A DNA stretch of 64,000 nt from Onchocerca lupi (Eukaryota; Nematoda; Chromadorea; Rhabditida; Onchocercidae), in NCBI GenBank assembly GCA_028564675.1, contig JAOVVO010000021.1, forward strand, positions 186,001 to 250,000, given 5' to 3'. The notes under the pieces were generated by a model that was not told the DNA's origin, made no database searches, and was given only the letters and a program-made list of their open reading frames with translations. The stretch's first letter is position 1. Every line of letters begins with the position of its first letter. This document shows positions 49,351 to 61,800 of the stretch, piece after piece. Both the position numbers and the translations under genes were made by a program.

Positions 49351-51338
49351 TTAATAAACATAATAATAATCAACGTATTCATATTCATAAATGCTATCAA
49401 GCACTTTTTGTGATTCTCCAGACTTCTCAGCATCCTGTAATTTCGAAACTGATGTTGGAAGACGCTGTCGATAGCGTCGTTGTCGTTGTTTGTAACCTTT
49501 TCGATCATAACCTTTTCCATAATCTCTTACTTTTGTTTTTTGTTTTAGAACTAAAAAATATATGAAATTCAAATATTTTAGTAGTATATATTCTTCTGAT
49601 ATTTCGCTTAGAGAGTATAAAAAAAAGAAATATGAAAATTATGTTTTCTTAAAAGCAAAACTGTATTTCAACTTCGACAAGAGTACGATCTGATATTTTG
49701 GCAATAAACGAATCAAATTTTTATAAATTGAATTAACTAAGTTAACGAAAATTTCCCAAAAATCGGTGCTTATCCTGTAAAATTTTGCGAAGATTTGAAA
49801 TGGAAAATTTTCTCTTCGCAGAATAGTTAGAGATATTTCGGGATTTCAACGAAATTTCTAGTAATAGTCGGGAACAAGAATAAAAAGAAAAAAAAAATGA
49901 AGGACGGCATTTAAACAAAAAATTGAAAAATTAAATACATAAAAGTTAAATATAAAAAAATTTCACGTGTCATATATGGAACATACCATGTGATGCATTT
50001 GCCTTTTCATTATTTCCTTCGAGAATTTCAGTATCAATTGTGTTACGATCGATTTCGCTATCAATTTCTCCACTGCTTTCAATCTGATCATCATCAATAT
50101 TTTTGGTACCATTCAGATCAACATTGATCCCAGTAGTTATATTGAGAATTGCAACAATTTCGTCCGATTTTACATGACCGAGAATTTTGACATTCGGAAA
50201 TTCTACTTCTTTAGTACCTTCCCAAGTAGTTGTTGTATCATTCGTTTGATTATGTGAATCAGTCGACTTCAACTTATCATTTCGAATTTTTTCCGTCAAT
50301 AAACATTTGCCAATTTTAAATTTAAATGGTTCACAACATGGTATTTTATTATCCACACATGGTTTTAAGTTACAGTGACGAGCATTTACGATACGTGTAC
50401 CATTTCTAAAAGACTGGTTGATAAAGTTTGAATTTTTGAAGTTTGAAATTCTCAGCATTTTGATAAATAATAATGTTATAAATGTATGAATTTTATAAAT
50501 TTTTTTACTGAAAATTCCAAATTTTATCGAAGAATTAAAAATTCGCAAAAATGCAAAATATAAAACATACGGTAATGTTAATGTACGATTTTGCATGCCA
50601 CATCCACCGCATAAATGCGAACATTCGTTCCATGCACTCCATTCACCTGAAACTTGATGACATCTGAGATCGTGAATATTTGATAGAAAATGATTTCTCA
50701 TTTTCATAAATTATCATTTAATTATCAATATCATAAATTGAGAATTATCTTAATTCATAAAACAAAACAGATTATCTGTTTATAAAACTTTTTGTTGCAA
50801 TGAAAAAAATTAGCAAATATTTTAACTTACAATCTGATAAATCGTTTAATGTTATACTTGTATTGGAAAATATTCCCTTTCCCTAAAACGAAATAATTTT
50901 TACAAACATTATTTTCTAGAATTTTTTAAAAAAAATTTCTTATTTTTCAAAAAATATTTTGAATTCATTTATTTGTATATTTATTCATTTTAATTTTTTT
51001 TTCCAGCGACGTAAAAAATGTGTTTTATCAGCACAACAATATATTTTACAACACAAAACATTGTAATTTCATTTTGCATGACTTATAATTTGTTTAATTA
51101 GTAAAGTAAATTCTTAATTAGATGAAAATATATTCATATTTAGATGAAACTGATTGTATTCAAACTAAGCAAAAAATCTTTTGTTCAGGTTTTTTTCATT
51201 TTCAAAATTTAAATTTAAATCAAAAATTTTTAAATTTCAGTATAAATTGGTAATTTCAAAATTTGGATTTCTAATTATTACTTGGGAATTAGTTCGTATC
51301 AGAAGAAATGATAGGACAAGAAACGAGATGAACAACAT
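49351..51338 (-). CDS. Secreted protein with thrombospondin type 1-like motif, 5 exons, 267 residues
   Basis: Minus-strand exons: 51338-51282, 50882-50831, 50646-50571, 50405-49987, 49550-49351; phases fit at every junction. Exon 1 is a signal peptide (MLFISFLVLSFLLIRTNSQ). Exons 3-4 encode CEWSAWNECSHLCGGCG, then RTLTLPNGTRIVNARHC and CNLKPC, a divergent TSP1 repeat (W-x-x-W-x-x-C, CG-x-CG). A cysteine-rich patch follows (IPCCEPFKFKIGKC), then a long acidic, Asn/Thr-rich stretch with several N-x-S/T sites and ESSGEID, which resembles a glycosaminoglycan attachment site (Ser-Gly beside acids). The last exon is basic (GYDRKGYKQRQRRYRQR) and ends in a Tyr-rich tail, YEYEYVDYYYVY. This suggests an extracellular matrix or heparin-binding protein. 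I know no exact family. The alternative of reading through intron 3 gives a hydrophobic non-TSP stretch and is less likely. Confidence 0.8.
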
Positions 51339-53158
51339 GTAGAAAGATGACGATTTGACTTTATCACAAATATGATCAGTTATTATATATGATAAATACG
51401 ACAGAATGAGTATGGCCTTGAACTTTGTTTTATTCTCAGCAAATCTTTGATGGATTATCATTGGTCATAAAAATTGTCATATCTCTCCTCTCCGAGAAAG
51501 ATTTGGCTAAATGATTAACTATATAATTTATAGAAATTGTAGAAAACTTTATGTCCATTGTTTTGGTCATTTCTTTAAGTTCTTCAATCCAAGTATAATG
51601 CTAATTTCAACGAAATATAATTTTATGCAAAATAGAAATCTTCCACGATTCATCATTAATTAATAGTAACAATTAAGAAATTCATTATTAGCCAACAGTA
51701 TTTGATTATATTTTCATTTCTGATTTTGAAATTGATTTTTCACAGGCAAAATTTTGAAGCTTTTCAGAAGTTGAAGTTTTTTTGAACTTTGGAGTTTTAA
51801 TCACATTCAAATATATCAAAATTTTTGCTGATTTAAAAATCTAAATAAAATCAAAGAATTATTTGATTTATTTGTGAAAAATTTTATAAATTGAGATAAT
51901 ATCGAAGAGCTAGTTGTAGAATGATGCTATAATATTACATTTTGATGGTCATTTTAAGACGAGTCAAAGTAGCAGTTAAAAATGATTAATTTATGGATTG
52001 TTTTCAAATGAATTTTTGTTTATCATAGAGATAAAATAAGTATTTATGCCATAAGATTGCTTGATCATGCAAAAAATTTTCCAAAATGTTTTTATTAAGA
52101 GCTTTTTCAGAAGTTTGGAAATTTCATTAAAAATAGTTGAATTTTTAATCCAAACAGAAATTCATATATTCTTAAGCATCATTACAGAACGGATAACCTT
52201 AGTTCAAAGAAAATTATCACATTCCGAAGAAAAAGATTATTTTATTTCATTATAATTTATAATGTTTTAAGAATAAGCTACTGCTAAAGCTTCAGAATAA
52301 TTATAAATTTGAAAAGTTACAACTTATCGGCCGATTTTTGAATTTTAAAGCAAAATGCAAAAATTATGAAAAAAAAAGAATTAAAATTATCCACGATCAT
52401 CTGCATCATATAATTTTCTTATTCTTAATAAGAAATTTAATCTAAAATTTTAGATAAGAATTCAAGGATGGAAAAGATTAATGCATTGGAAAGATTCGAA
52501 TGTGATAGTGTACAGAATAAAAAATTAATTTGAATACTTCACAAATTTTTTAAAATTAAATTAATTTTATCAAAACGAATGATGCAGTTGGAAAATATTC
52601 TCACTAGCAAACTTTGACTATTCTGTGAATTTAATCCAAAATTAAAATTGCTTAAGTATGATGATAATAGTGAAATAATATCACCATTGATATGATCAAC
52701 TGTGAACCTCAAAGTTTATGCTTAAAGAATGAAATTCATATCATTTTATCACTATTATTATCTTTTAGTCAATTCAATTCCATCTAATTACTGTTGTAAC
52801 TAGAATATTGTTTATCGAAACTAATTAAATTTTCACATATCAAAATTAACAAAGCTTTTCAGAATGACTTCAATGTTGAAATAGCAACTTCATCAATTAG
52901 ATAATCATTTTAAAAAAGCTGAATTATCAATATTCACTTTTTGCCTGGAAATTTGTCACTCGAATCCCTATTTCTTTTCTCCACTTTTGAGAATAATAAA
53001 ATAATAATCATTGATTCTTCCTCGACTTTGTTTTCCGAAAAAAACAAGGTTTTATTATCTGCATGATTAATTGCTATTTTTGATCAATAATTAACATAAA
53101 ATATGTAAAGTTTAAAATAATTGCTCAATTTTATTTTCATTTCTGGAAATACTTTTAA

Positions 53159-53368
53159 TCATTTAACTGTCATTAGTTTGATTTGTTCCAACTTGACAAC
53201 TTTTACAGCTTCAACTTTCCTTCTTAAATCCAATAACGGTGAATTTAATCTTTTATAAATGACTGAATAATAAATAAAAATAATAAATAAATATAATAAT
53301 AAGCAAATAAATAATAAAAAATTTTGTTTAAAAAAAAATTGTTGATGAATATTTTTCACATTTATGCT
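53159..53368 (-). CDS. Possible single-pass membrane peptide exon
   Basis: On the minus strand a frame encodes a hydrophobic segment (LLFICLLLYLFIIFIYYSV) and then a charged tail, KRLNSPLLDLRRKVEAVKVV, ending LMTVK and TGA. The tail looks protein-like. There is no ATG before the hydrophobic part, so an upstream exon would be needed; TAAATTTTAG at about 53369 is a possible acceptor. It may be chance in AT-rich DNA. Confidence 0.22.
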   Translation of the reverse strand, partial: SINVKNIHQQFFFKQNFLLFICLLLYLFIIFIYYSVIYKRLNSPLLDLRRKVEAVKVVKLEQIKLMTVK

Positions 53369-53557
53369 AAAATTTAGCAAAATTTAATAAGAAAATGAAA
53401 ATTATTTAAATTTAAAAAGATTTTCTCATCGATTTTAAAATTTTAGCAATTTATTTTTTTAAAATTTAGCTTCAATTGCAGAATGAATTATCTTTCATAC
53501 GAGGAATGATTTTCAAAATAGCAATAAATAAATATCACGTAAAAATGGCATTATTGA

Positions 53558-53740
53558 ATGAAATTACTTTTCTTTTCTTTTTTTTTTTCGCTTTTCATAG
53601 TATTTGTTGCATGCATTTGCAATCAATCCACTCAACAACAAGATAGAACCTTAAATATGATAAAGCTTCGAAAAATTTTAAATTCATCAAAATATTGTCT
53701 AACGACTGCTAATATAATTGATAATATACGAGAAATTTAA
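53558..53740 (+). CDS. Possible small secreted peptide, 60 residues
   Basis: ATG opens MKLLFFSFFFSLFIVFVACI, a good signal-peptide shape, with CNQSTQQQDR after it and a short polar mature part ending DNIREI. There are only two or three cysteines and no recognised family. T-rich DNA easily encodes F/L runs by chance, so confidence is low. Confidence 0.22.
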   Translation: MKLLFFSFFFSLFIVFVACICNQSTQQQDRTLNMIKLRKILNSSKYCLTTANIIDNIREI

Positions 53741-55396
53741 AAATTCAGGAATTTTTCGAAATCTTATATTTTAAATTTAAAAAAAAAGAAAATTGAAATA
53801 TATTTGACTCATATTTGTTCGATAAAAAATTTCTCCCTCATTTTATTGATAATCCTCTTACTTCAAAGTTTAAAATTCTAAATTTAATTAAGTTAAACTT
53901 TGAATTTCCGAAAATATCTTAAATCCTCGTGATATTTTCTTAACTTTTTTCATTTTCAAACCTCTTGTGTTACGTTCTTGATTATTCGATTCATTTTCAA
54001 ACTTCCTATGTTCATGTTTTTTCGATTTATGCTCAAATGTTATTGGTTTTTCGACTTATTCTCATTTGTTTTTTTTCTTTTTTCTTTTTTTTTTTGTTCT
54101 TTTTCTTGAAAATATATTAGTTTTGAATAATATGGGGAGAAATTTTCAAAATGAGGATAAAAGTTTGATGCGAAATTGAGAAAGACAGCAAAACAAAGAT
54201 AAATTTGATAAATGATTGTATGAATATTTTGATGGCTTATTTAGATGGATGAAAACGGTGAGGGAAAATTGAAGATTTTAGAAATTCCTGAGGGACAAAA
54301 GTTTTGCAAAGTTTCGGATTTTGCCTATATCAGTTGGCTTGCTGGAGTCTAATTTTCACGAAACTTTTTCCCTTCTTCCAGCCTCCTAGAAATGTCTTAT
54401 CTTAAGACAATATCTTTGAATTGTTAAAAGTGCATATAACATCCAACCAAATATTTTCCGAATAATAGGCCGCAAAATATTTTTGAGCTTTTACTTCATC
54501 TCAATTTTTCAAATCTTTTGAGAGCTCATTCATTCATTCATTCAAACTTTTCATTCATTTCTAAAATTTCTTCAAAGATACTTTACGAACTTTTTGCTCC
54601 TTTTTTTCGTTTCAAGTTTGAAAAGATTGTTAATGACGAATGGTATTAGAATAAAAAAAATTGCGCGTTATTTTAAATTTTTTAAACTTCCATAAATATT
54701 TTATTTGAAATTAAAAAAAAAATAGAATGACTCACTAAAATTGATTTTTTTATAAGGGTCATCATCGAAATTTTGTGACATCATTTCATATTCATCACTT
54801 TTATTACTTTTTTTCATCATTAATAATTTCATCAATTTTCATCTTTTTGAAAAAAAAAAAAAATAGGAAGTTGAGCGATAAAAAAAATGAAACAATGTGG
54901 AAATTTTTTTCCAAAAAATCCATGAATTTGAATTTTTCTTGAAAATTTGAAATTTTCAAAATAAATTTTTCGAAAAAAAAAAAGAGAAATTTAAACTCTA
55001 AGCCCCAAACTACCATATGCTTCATGAAGGTGTCAATTTTAATTTCATCAAATTTTTGATCAAACAAAAAATGAATGAAAAAATGAACTAATGAAATTTT
55101 TTTTAAATTGACCTAAATAATAATCATACTTAATTACTTAACTTATTTAATGGTAAAAAAATATGAATATAATTATTTATCTTATCACTTCATTTAAAAA
55201 TAAGGTTTTTACGAATGATAAAGTAATATTTATTCAGGAGATAAGATTTTCTTTTTTTCGATTTAAAAGATAAGGTTTTTTATATAGTATTGATAACAGT
55301 GCAGCAAGCTTAATAAATTGGCCAAGTTGATCAAAAACGAGTAAAACGAGTGGTTCTGTCATATTTAATCTGGTCTAAAGCCAAGTATGAAGAAAT

Positions 55397-55470
55397 ATGT
55401 AACCAGCCAATAATATGTAACCACTAATTGTAACTACTATGAAATAATATGTAACCACTAATTTAACCAG
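55397..55470. repeat. Short tandem repeat, AATATGTAACCACTAATT-type
   Basis: Three imperfect units of about 20-35 bases containing TATGTAACCA. Confidence 0.7.
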
Positions 55471-56982
55471 CCATATTTTATTTAATATGAAATATTAATA
55501 TTAAATATTAAATAGAGTCCTAAATGCATATCTAATCTTAAAAACATTATTTTTGAATTCAAATTTATCTCAATCAAATTTATAATTAAATATCAGTTTT
55601 AAATTTTTTTACTTTTACGTCAGCGAAATAAATTCAAAAATTTTCATTTTACTGATTGCTGTGAATTTTTGTTGCTCAAACTGTAGAAAAAATCATTTAA
55701 TTTCGCAATTTTGTTTCAGGAAAAAGATTAAGGATTACCGGGAAAGAATGAAAGAAAATGAAATTATGAGAAATTGAATTTAAACTATGAAGAAGATGAA
55801 GTTGAGGAAGATGATTGTATAAGAAATTCTAAAAATTTAGAACTAAATTATGTTAGAATATAAATAGAATTGATGTTTTATCCAATTTTTGGATCATAAA
55901 TTGTTTAAATTTAAATTTTTTTTATGATCAAATATTTCTCTCACCAAAGAGATGCGACAAAAGAAAATCAAAAATAATTAACCTTTATTTCGTCTCACTA
56001 TTAAAAATTAAATTTTTATCATTTAAATGTATAAATTGATCTGAGATTTTTGAATTATTCAATAAAAATGAACATGAAGTATTTATTTTGATATGACTAT
56101 CAAATCGAATTTTTTTATGTCAGAAAATTAATTCATATAATTTAAAACAAACTTTTCAAATAATTAATTACAGAATATTTTCAAGATAATTGTTTCATTT
56201 TTTTACGATGCATCATCATCAACCAAGTAATATGATTATCCTTGATTAAGAAACCAATATTTTTGTAGAATTTTGAGAAACCGATCAAAAATTCTGTCAA
56301 AAATGCCATAACTTGCGAATTTTTGCCCCTATTAATTTTTTTTTTTTTAAATGCTATTTTAAAACACACATATTAATTAATTCTTTCTATACAAATATTC
56401 AATTTAATCATTTTTTTTCAAAATTTTTACGGATGAAAACGTAAACTTTTAAATGATTTCTTCGAACTTCAATTGTATTTATTTGAATATTTCCATAAAA
56501 GAAGTATAATTCATATTCTAATCTTTAAACCTTTAAAATTTGGATTCCATTATAAAGGTAATGAATTTTTGATGATAGCTTATGATTTATTTATAATCAT
56601 AGTGTTTTAGTAAAATTCAATTTATAGTCGAATTCTCTAATTTATAATTTATAAGCAAATTCCTCTAGTAAAAATCAAAAATTCTATTAAATTTCAAATT
56701 CTAATCGTAATATATCCTTATTTCTTTTTCTCGATTTGAACTTTCTTTCCGCTTGCTTATTATTATCAGTTTATTTCAAATTGTGAAAAAGAATCTAAAA
56801 TAAATTAATTAAGAAAAGCATTGCACTAATTAAATTACAAAACTTTTCGATAATTGCAAAATTTTGCAAACATTAATTGTATCTATATCGATTATCAGAA
56901 AAACGAGAAATCAATTATCATTTTCTTTGTAAACATCAAAATTTGCAGCGAAAAAAAAATGCTCCATTACAGATTATTGATA

Positions 56983-57012
56983 AGCATGCATTGCATGCAT
57001 GCATGCATGCAA
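56983..57012. repeat. GCAT tetranucleotide repeat (self-complementary)
   Basis: About six GCAT units in two runs (GCATGCATT, then GCATGCATGCATGCATGCA). Each unit is a palindrome, so the run can form a cruciform. Confidence 0.85.
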
Positions 57013-57477
57013 AGAATTTTATGCAATTTTAAAGCACTTTCAAATGCTTTTACTCATCAGATGATCGATTATTGTGATGGAAAAAGCAAGAAGCAACTCC
57101 TTTTTTTTTGGCTTTTTCATCTTGCACATCCTAGCAACATGCAATAATTATCAAATTCAGTCTCGTTTTATTTTTGAATGACAAGAAAAGAGAGAGAAAA
57201 AAAAAGAAGCAAAAAAGGAAAGGCTAAATTGAGAAAAATTGAGAATCTCTTCTAACTTCCTCTCTCTCGTTTTTTTTTTTTTTTTTTTTTTTCATCGCAA
57301 TTCATCTTTAGATTGATCTTTTGCCTCATTCTTGCAATTTTTTTCTTTTCTGATAAAATCTTATCGAGAAATCAGCAATTTTTAGGATGAATGGAAGCTC
57401 TTTTCATATATCATCTTTTCATTCAAAAGATTTCGTAATGAGCAATTTCATTTTTTAATTGGAAAATTGCAGAACGA

Positions 57478-57800
57478 ATCGTTTGCTTCTATTACTAATT
57501 TAGGAATTAAAATCTTTCGCTTTTATTGCTTCATTAGGAATTCTGAATCTTTCGCTTTTATTGCGTAATTAAGAATTTCGAATCCTTCGTTCCTGTCACT
57601 TATTTAACGATCACAATTTTCTGCTTTTATCACTGATTTGAAATTCAGGACTTTTTGCTTTTATTAATTAATTAGGAATCAGAATCTTTTAATTTTATTT
57701 TCTATTTAGAAATCAGAATCTTTCGATTTTATCACTCAATTAAAGATCATAATTCCCGCTCCTATTACTTAATTAAGAATTTTTCGCTTTTGTTAATTAA
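57478..57800. repeat. Diverged tandem array, about 40-45-base units
   Basis: Seven or eight units with the pattern GGAATCAGAATCTTTCGC, TTTTATTACTTAATTA. Copies are well recognisable by AATCTTTCG or TTTTATTGC anchors but differ at many positions, so the array is old. Confidence 0.8.
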
Positions 57801-58501
57801 GGATTTTAATGAATTAATTTATAATAATATTTTTGAATTTTTCAGATTTGAAAATCCAAAATAATATCTTGTAAAGCCTATTTAGCAATTACAATTTTAT
57901 GTCTTATCTATCGATATATATTTTTTTCTTATCATAATCAATCCTAAGATTTTTGTTTTGTTAATGGTTGGTAGGGTCAAAGGATAAATGTTATGGTTGA
58001 GCAATCAAGATAAGTTCAAAAATTTTGTACGATTAGAAGGGTGAAAATATAGATGGTTATCATATCATTTGCAGAATTATCGAACATATCATTGATAACG
58101 ATATGGAAGACAAATATCTCACAAAGCATTTCGATTTTAAAATTAGAAAACTATAAATTCATAAAACTAAAATTGGAAATTAAAAAATTAATAAAAAATT
58201 TAAAAAAAGAAAAAAAAGTAACCGAAACCTTACTTTAAATTTTGCCATTATTCACTTTCAAACATTTTAAGCATGCAATTCTTATTGAAAAATTCATTTA
58301 CGTAATTAATTCTTGTTTACATCAAAATACATAGCATAATTTTTTTTTTCTTTTTTTTTTTTGATGATAATGCAAATTTTTCAACTGTTTTTGAAAAATG
58401 TTTCATTAATTTAATGAAAATTTTTTCTCATTAATTCAAAAAATCTTAATTTGCAGTTATGTATAAATTCATTTTTACACTGCAATTGCTATTAACTAAT
58501 A

Positions 58502-58793
58502 ATGACACACGGAGCTGACAACGAAAATCCCGTGGTTAGGATTTTTTTCAATTTATTGGTACTTAAAATTTTGCTATAGTTGACCTAAATCATTTCTCAA
58601 AAAACCTGAAAGATATTGAAATTGAGAGCACGAAATGCGATGAGTATGATTTCAGTTATAGTTTTCTAAAATTTCGAATTAACGCTAGAAAATGCATCAT
58701 TAATTAAATTTCATTTATTCATATTTTTGATTTCAAAATTAATAAATTTTCGTTATCGATCAATAAATTATTATTGGTGTTTTACTAAATTTT

Positions 58794-58842
<49 letters not shown>

Positions 58843-61800
58843 CAAAAACCACGACCTCAAACGCTTTGGAAAGCGTTTCGACATAAATTTCACTGGAAAT
58901 GTTTACTAACAACATTATTGATACATTTATGCATTAGTTATGGCATTTGGTGCAATTCGAATCATTATGTAAATGTTGCTCAAATTACTTCAAAGCAAGT
59001 TTTTTTTTTTTTTTTTTTTTTCGAAATTCAATCTTACCTGATATCACGTAGCACCAATAATTAATTGTAAAAGACATTATTTATAAATATGTCCAAATGA
59101 TATTTGTTTTTTTTGTAATTGAATCGTTCATTTGATGCATCTTTCGAAATTTCTTTTCTTTTTTTTTGGTTATGAGAAATTTTTATGAAAAAAAAACAAA
59201 TTTTTCTAGAAAAAAAAAAGTTATGAAAGCGTAATTATATTAAGCTCGTTGAATCAATCAAACTGTTTTATGCTAATTAAAATACAAGATTTGAATTATT
59301 CGTAATTTTTATCATTAATTACTTCGACTATTAGTAAGGAAATCATTTGATATAAACTTAGCAATAATTGAAAGAAATGATTATTTGGATGAATGAATTT
59401 TAGTTTATAATTTGAAATTTAACAGGAATTCATATGGACCATGTTCTCAGGGATATCATTTTATACCAATAGCATTTGGCATTATGTTATACATTGTTTA
59501 TATTATGGAATGTTGGCATAATCGTGCTAAAATTAGCAAAATTAAAAAAGTAATTTATCAAATTGTTTCTTCGTTTCTTGCACATAATTTAGGGTGAAAT
59601 TTGAATTGATTGAAAAATTTTCAAGTGAAAATAATCATTAAAAATTCATTCGATTATTGAAATTTAATTCGAATAATTCGATAATTAACTGCTAATTTGT
59701 GTATTTCTTCAAAACCTAAAAAAAAAAATTACCAACTTAAGTACAAATCACATGTGATGATAAGTGGTATCTGTTGGTGTATCTTCGAAAAATTCGCCTT
59801 ATTGATTTTTTCAAATAATCAATTTAATCATTTCATTAATTGATAATTTGTGTGTTTCTTAAAGTTTAAAAAAAGAAAAAAAAATTCGAATAAAAATTTG
59901 AATCACAATTGATAGAAATAGTATTTGTATGATAATCTACCTACCTGAAAGGAATGATAAGATTTAGGTTAATCATATTGAAGCAATGGAATATATTGAT
60001 AAAATGCGAAATGCTCCACCAATTGTTTGGTGGCGAAGTATTTGTTATCATTATGTAAGACGAGCACGACAAGTTACCAGGTTTATTGCCTACGTTTTTT
60101 TTTATTCAGGAATGAGCTTAAGGATCCAAAAAAAAAGTTCGAAATTTAAATTAAAAAAAAAAACGATGGGAATTTAATTTAATTAAGATTTATTGTTTTC
60201 AGGATTTGATTTAACTAAGATTGTGATTTAATTAAAAATGAACATTTGATTTGATTATGATTTAATAGAGTTTGATAATAATTAGGATTCGCTAATTTAA
60301 TTTTTTAATTCTTTTTTTTTATTTTCAATTTTTAAATTCCGTCTTATAAGACTGATAATAAAAATCACAAAGCCATAATTTAGAGTTAAGTATAAAATTA
60401 AATAATTACATTTATATTAATAGCAGTATTATTAGTTTTTTTCGTATGTAAATACACTTTATTTATGTTTCTTGATGCTTTCTTTTTCGTAGTTTTTGAT
60501 GCATCGTAATTTTTGAAAAATTTAAATTTGAAAATTTTGAGAAAAAAAATTTTGAATTAATGGAATAAATTTTTAAACCAATAAAATTGAAGGTATAGAA
60601 ATGGTGATGCTATCTCAGCATTGCAAACTTTTTACGAGCGAGTCAATTCATATGTTGCTGGTAGTGTTTTCATTTACGATGCATGTGGTGTTAAGGTAAT
60701 TTTTTAAATAGAAATTTGAATTTTTTATTTTAATCCAAAGAGAAATTCCTTGAATAATAGTTTTTGAATAAAAATTTGAATTTCTTATTTTAATCCAAAG
60801 GTAAATACTTAAATATGATATGAACAGAAGATGATAATACCACGAAATATTCATTCATAAATGATCTATTCCTATGAAGAAGTTAGGAAAGCAGTTTATT
60901 AGCTTGAAATTTTTGCATTTAAATGTGATCAAGTGGAATTTAATTGATATGATAGATAATCAAATGAAGCATGTTTATATTTGAAGCCATTTAATTGTTT
61001 TATGATAATATTCATAGAAATCAATGACATTAAATTATTGCATTTTTCAGAAAACTTTGCTTGAAATCATTTTGAAATTTCGAAATGAACTCATCAAAAA
61101 ATGAAATTAGCTGAAAATCATTTTAAAATTGTTAAAAATAAACATGTGTGATGTTATTATCATATCATGCGTTCTTATTGATGATATGATAATAATATTT
61201 CTTCAGGATATATCAAAATCATTGATTGATCTGGAACGTTATCCAATCACAAAAATCGATATCACTAAAGGATTCATTTTTGCATGTATGCAAGCAGCGA
61301 ATGAATTCGAAGATCAACGCTCACGTTTTTTCATCGAAAATGAAATTCGTGATGATTATATGGAAGTAATTAAAAATTTTAAAATCAATAAAAACAACAT
61401 GATAGCTTAGAGTGTTTTTTGCGGAAGTTAAGCAAAAGATTAGAGATTATTTACAAAAAGACTGATAAAAGATGTTTTTTCTTTTTTTTTTTTCATGGTA
61501 CTTAAGATAAATTTTAGATACATGAAGGCCTCGATTTTGCTGGCACACAATTCATCGAATCATTAATTGTATATTCAACACAATCTAATAAGCGTCCTTG
61601 GTATCTAACCTCAACTGCATTTTGGATTTCTAGCATAATTTTGCTAAGTTGGCCATTAAGAATTATTTGTGACCTACGTACTGCCCATGTTAATTATCAA
61701 ATTTCTAAATTATTCGGTACAAATTATTTAAGGTAAATTAGTTTAAAAGTTTCAAAAATTGATAATTTATTTTGAAATTTTTACAAAAATCAATAATTGT

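Larger units (their letters stand above)
51339..58500. other. Long gene-poor region
   Basis: 7.2 kb with no convincing multi-exon gene. Two weak single-exon candidates are listed separately (53159-53368, 53558-53740). Other contents: short repeats at 55397-55470, a GCAT palindromic run (56983-57012), a 45-base-unit repeat array (57478-57800), and many homopolymers. It includes the upstream regions of the TSP1-like gene and of the TMEM151 gene, which point away from each other. A patch at 55715-55860 is purine-rich and partly open (NYEEDEVEEDD), but no frame spans it. Confidence 0.5.

Noticed and set aside
55715..55860. Acidic coding-like patch (NYEEDEVEEDD) after a TTTCAG acceptor
   Set aside because: Stops in every frame between the acceptor and the acidic stretch; no upstream exon found.
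56181..56369. 62-codon minus frame
   Set aside because: Lys/Phe-rich, with no splice partner or motif.
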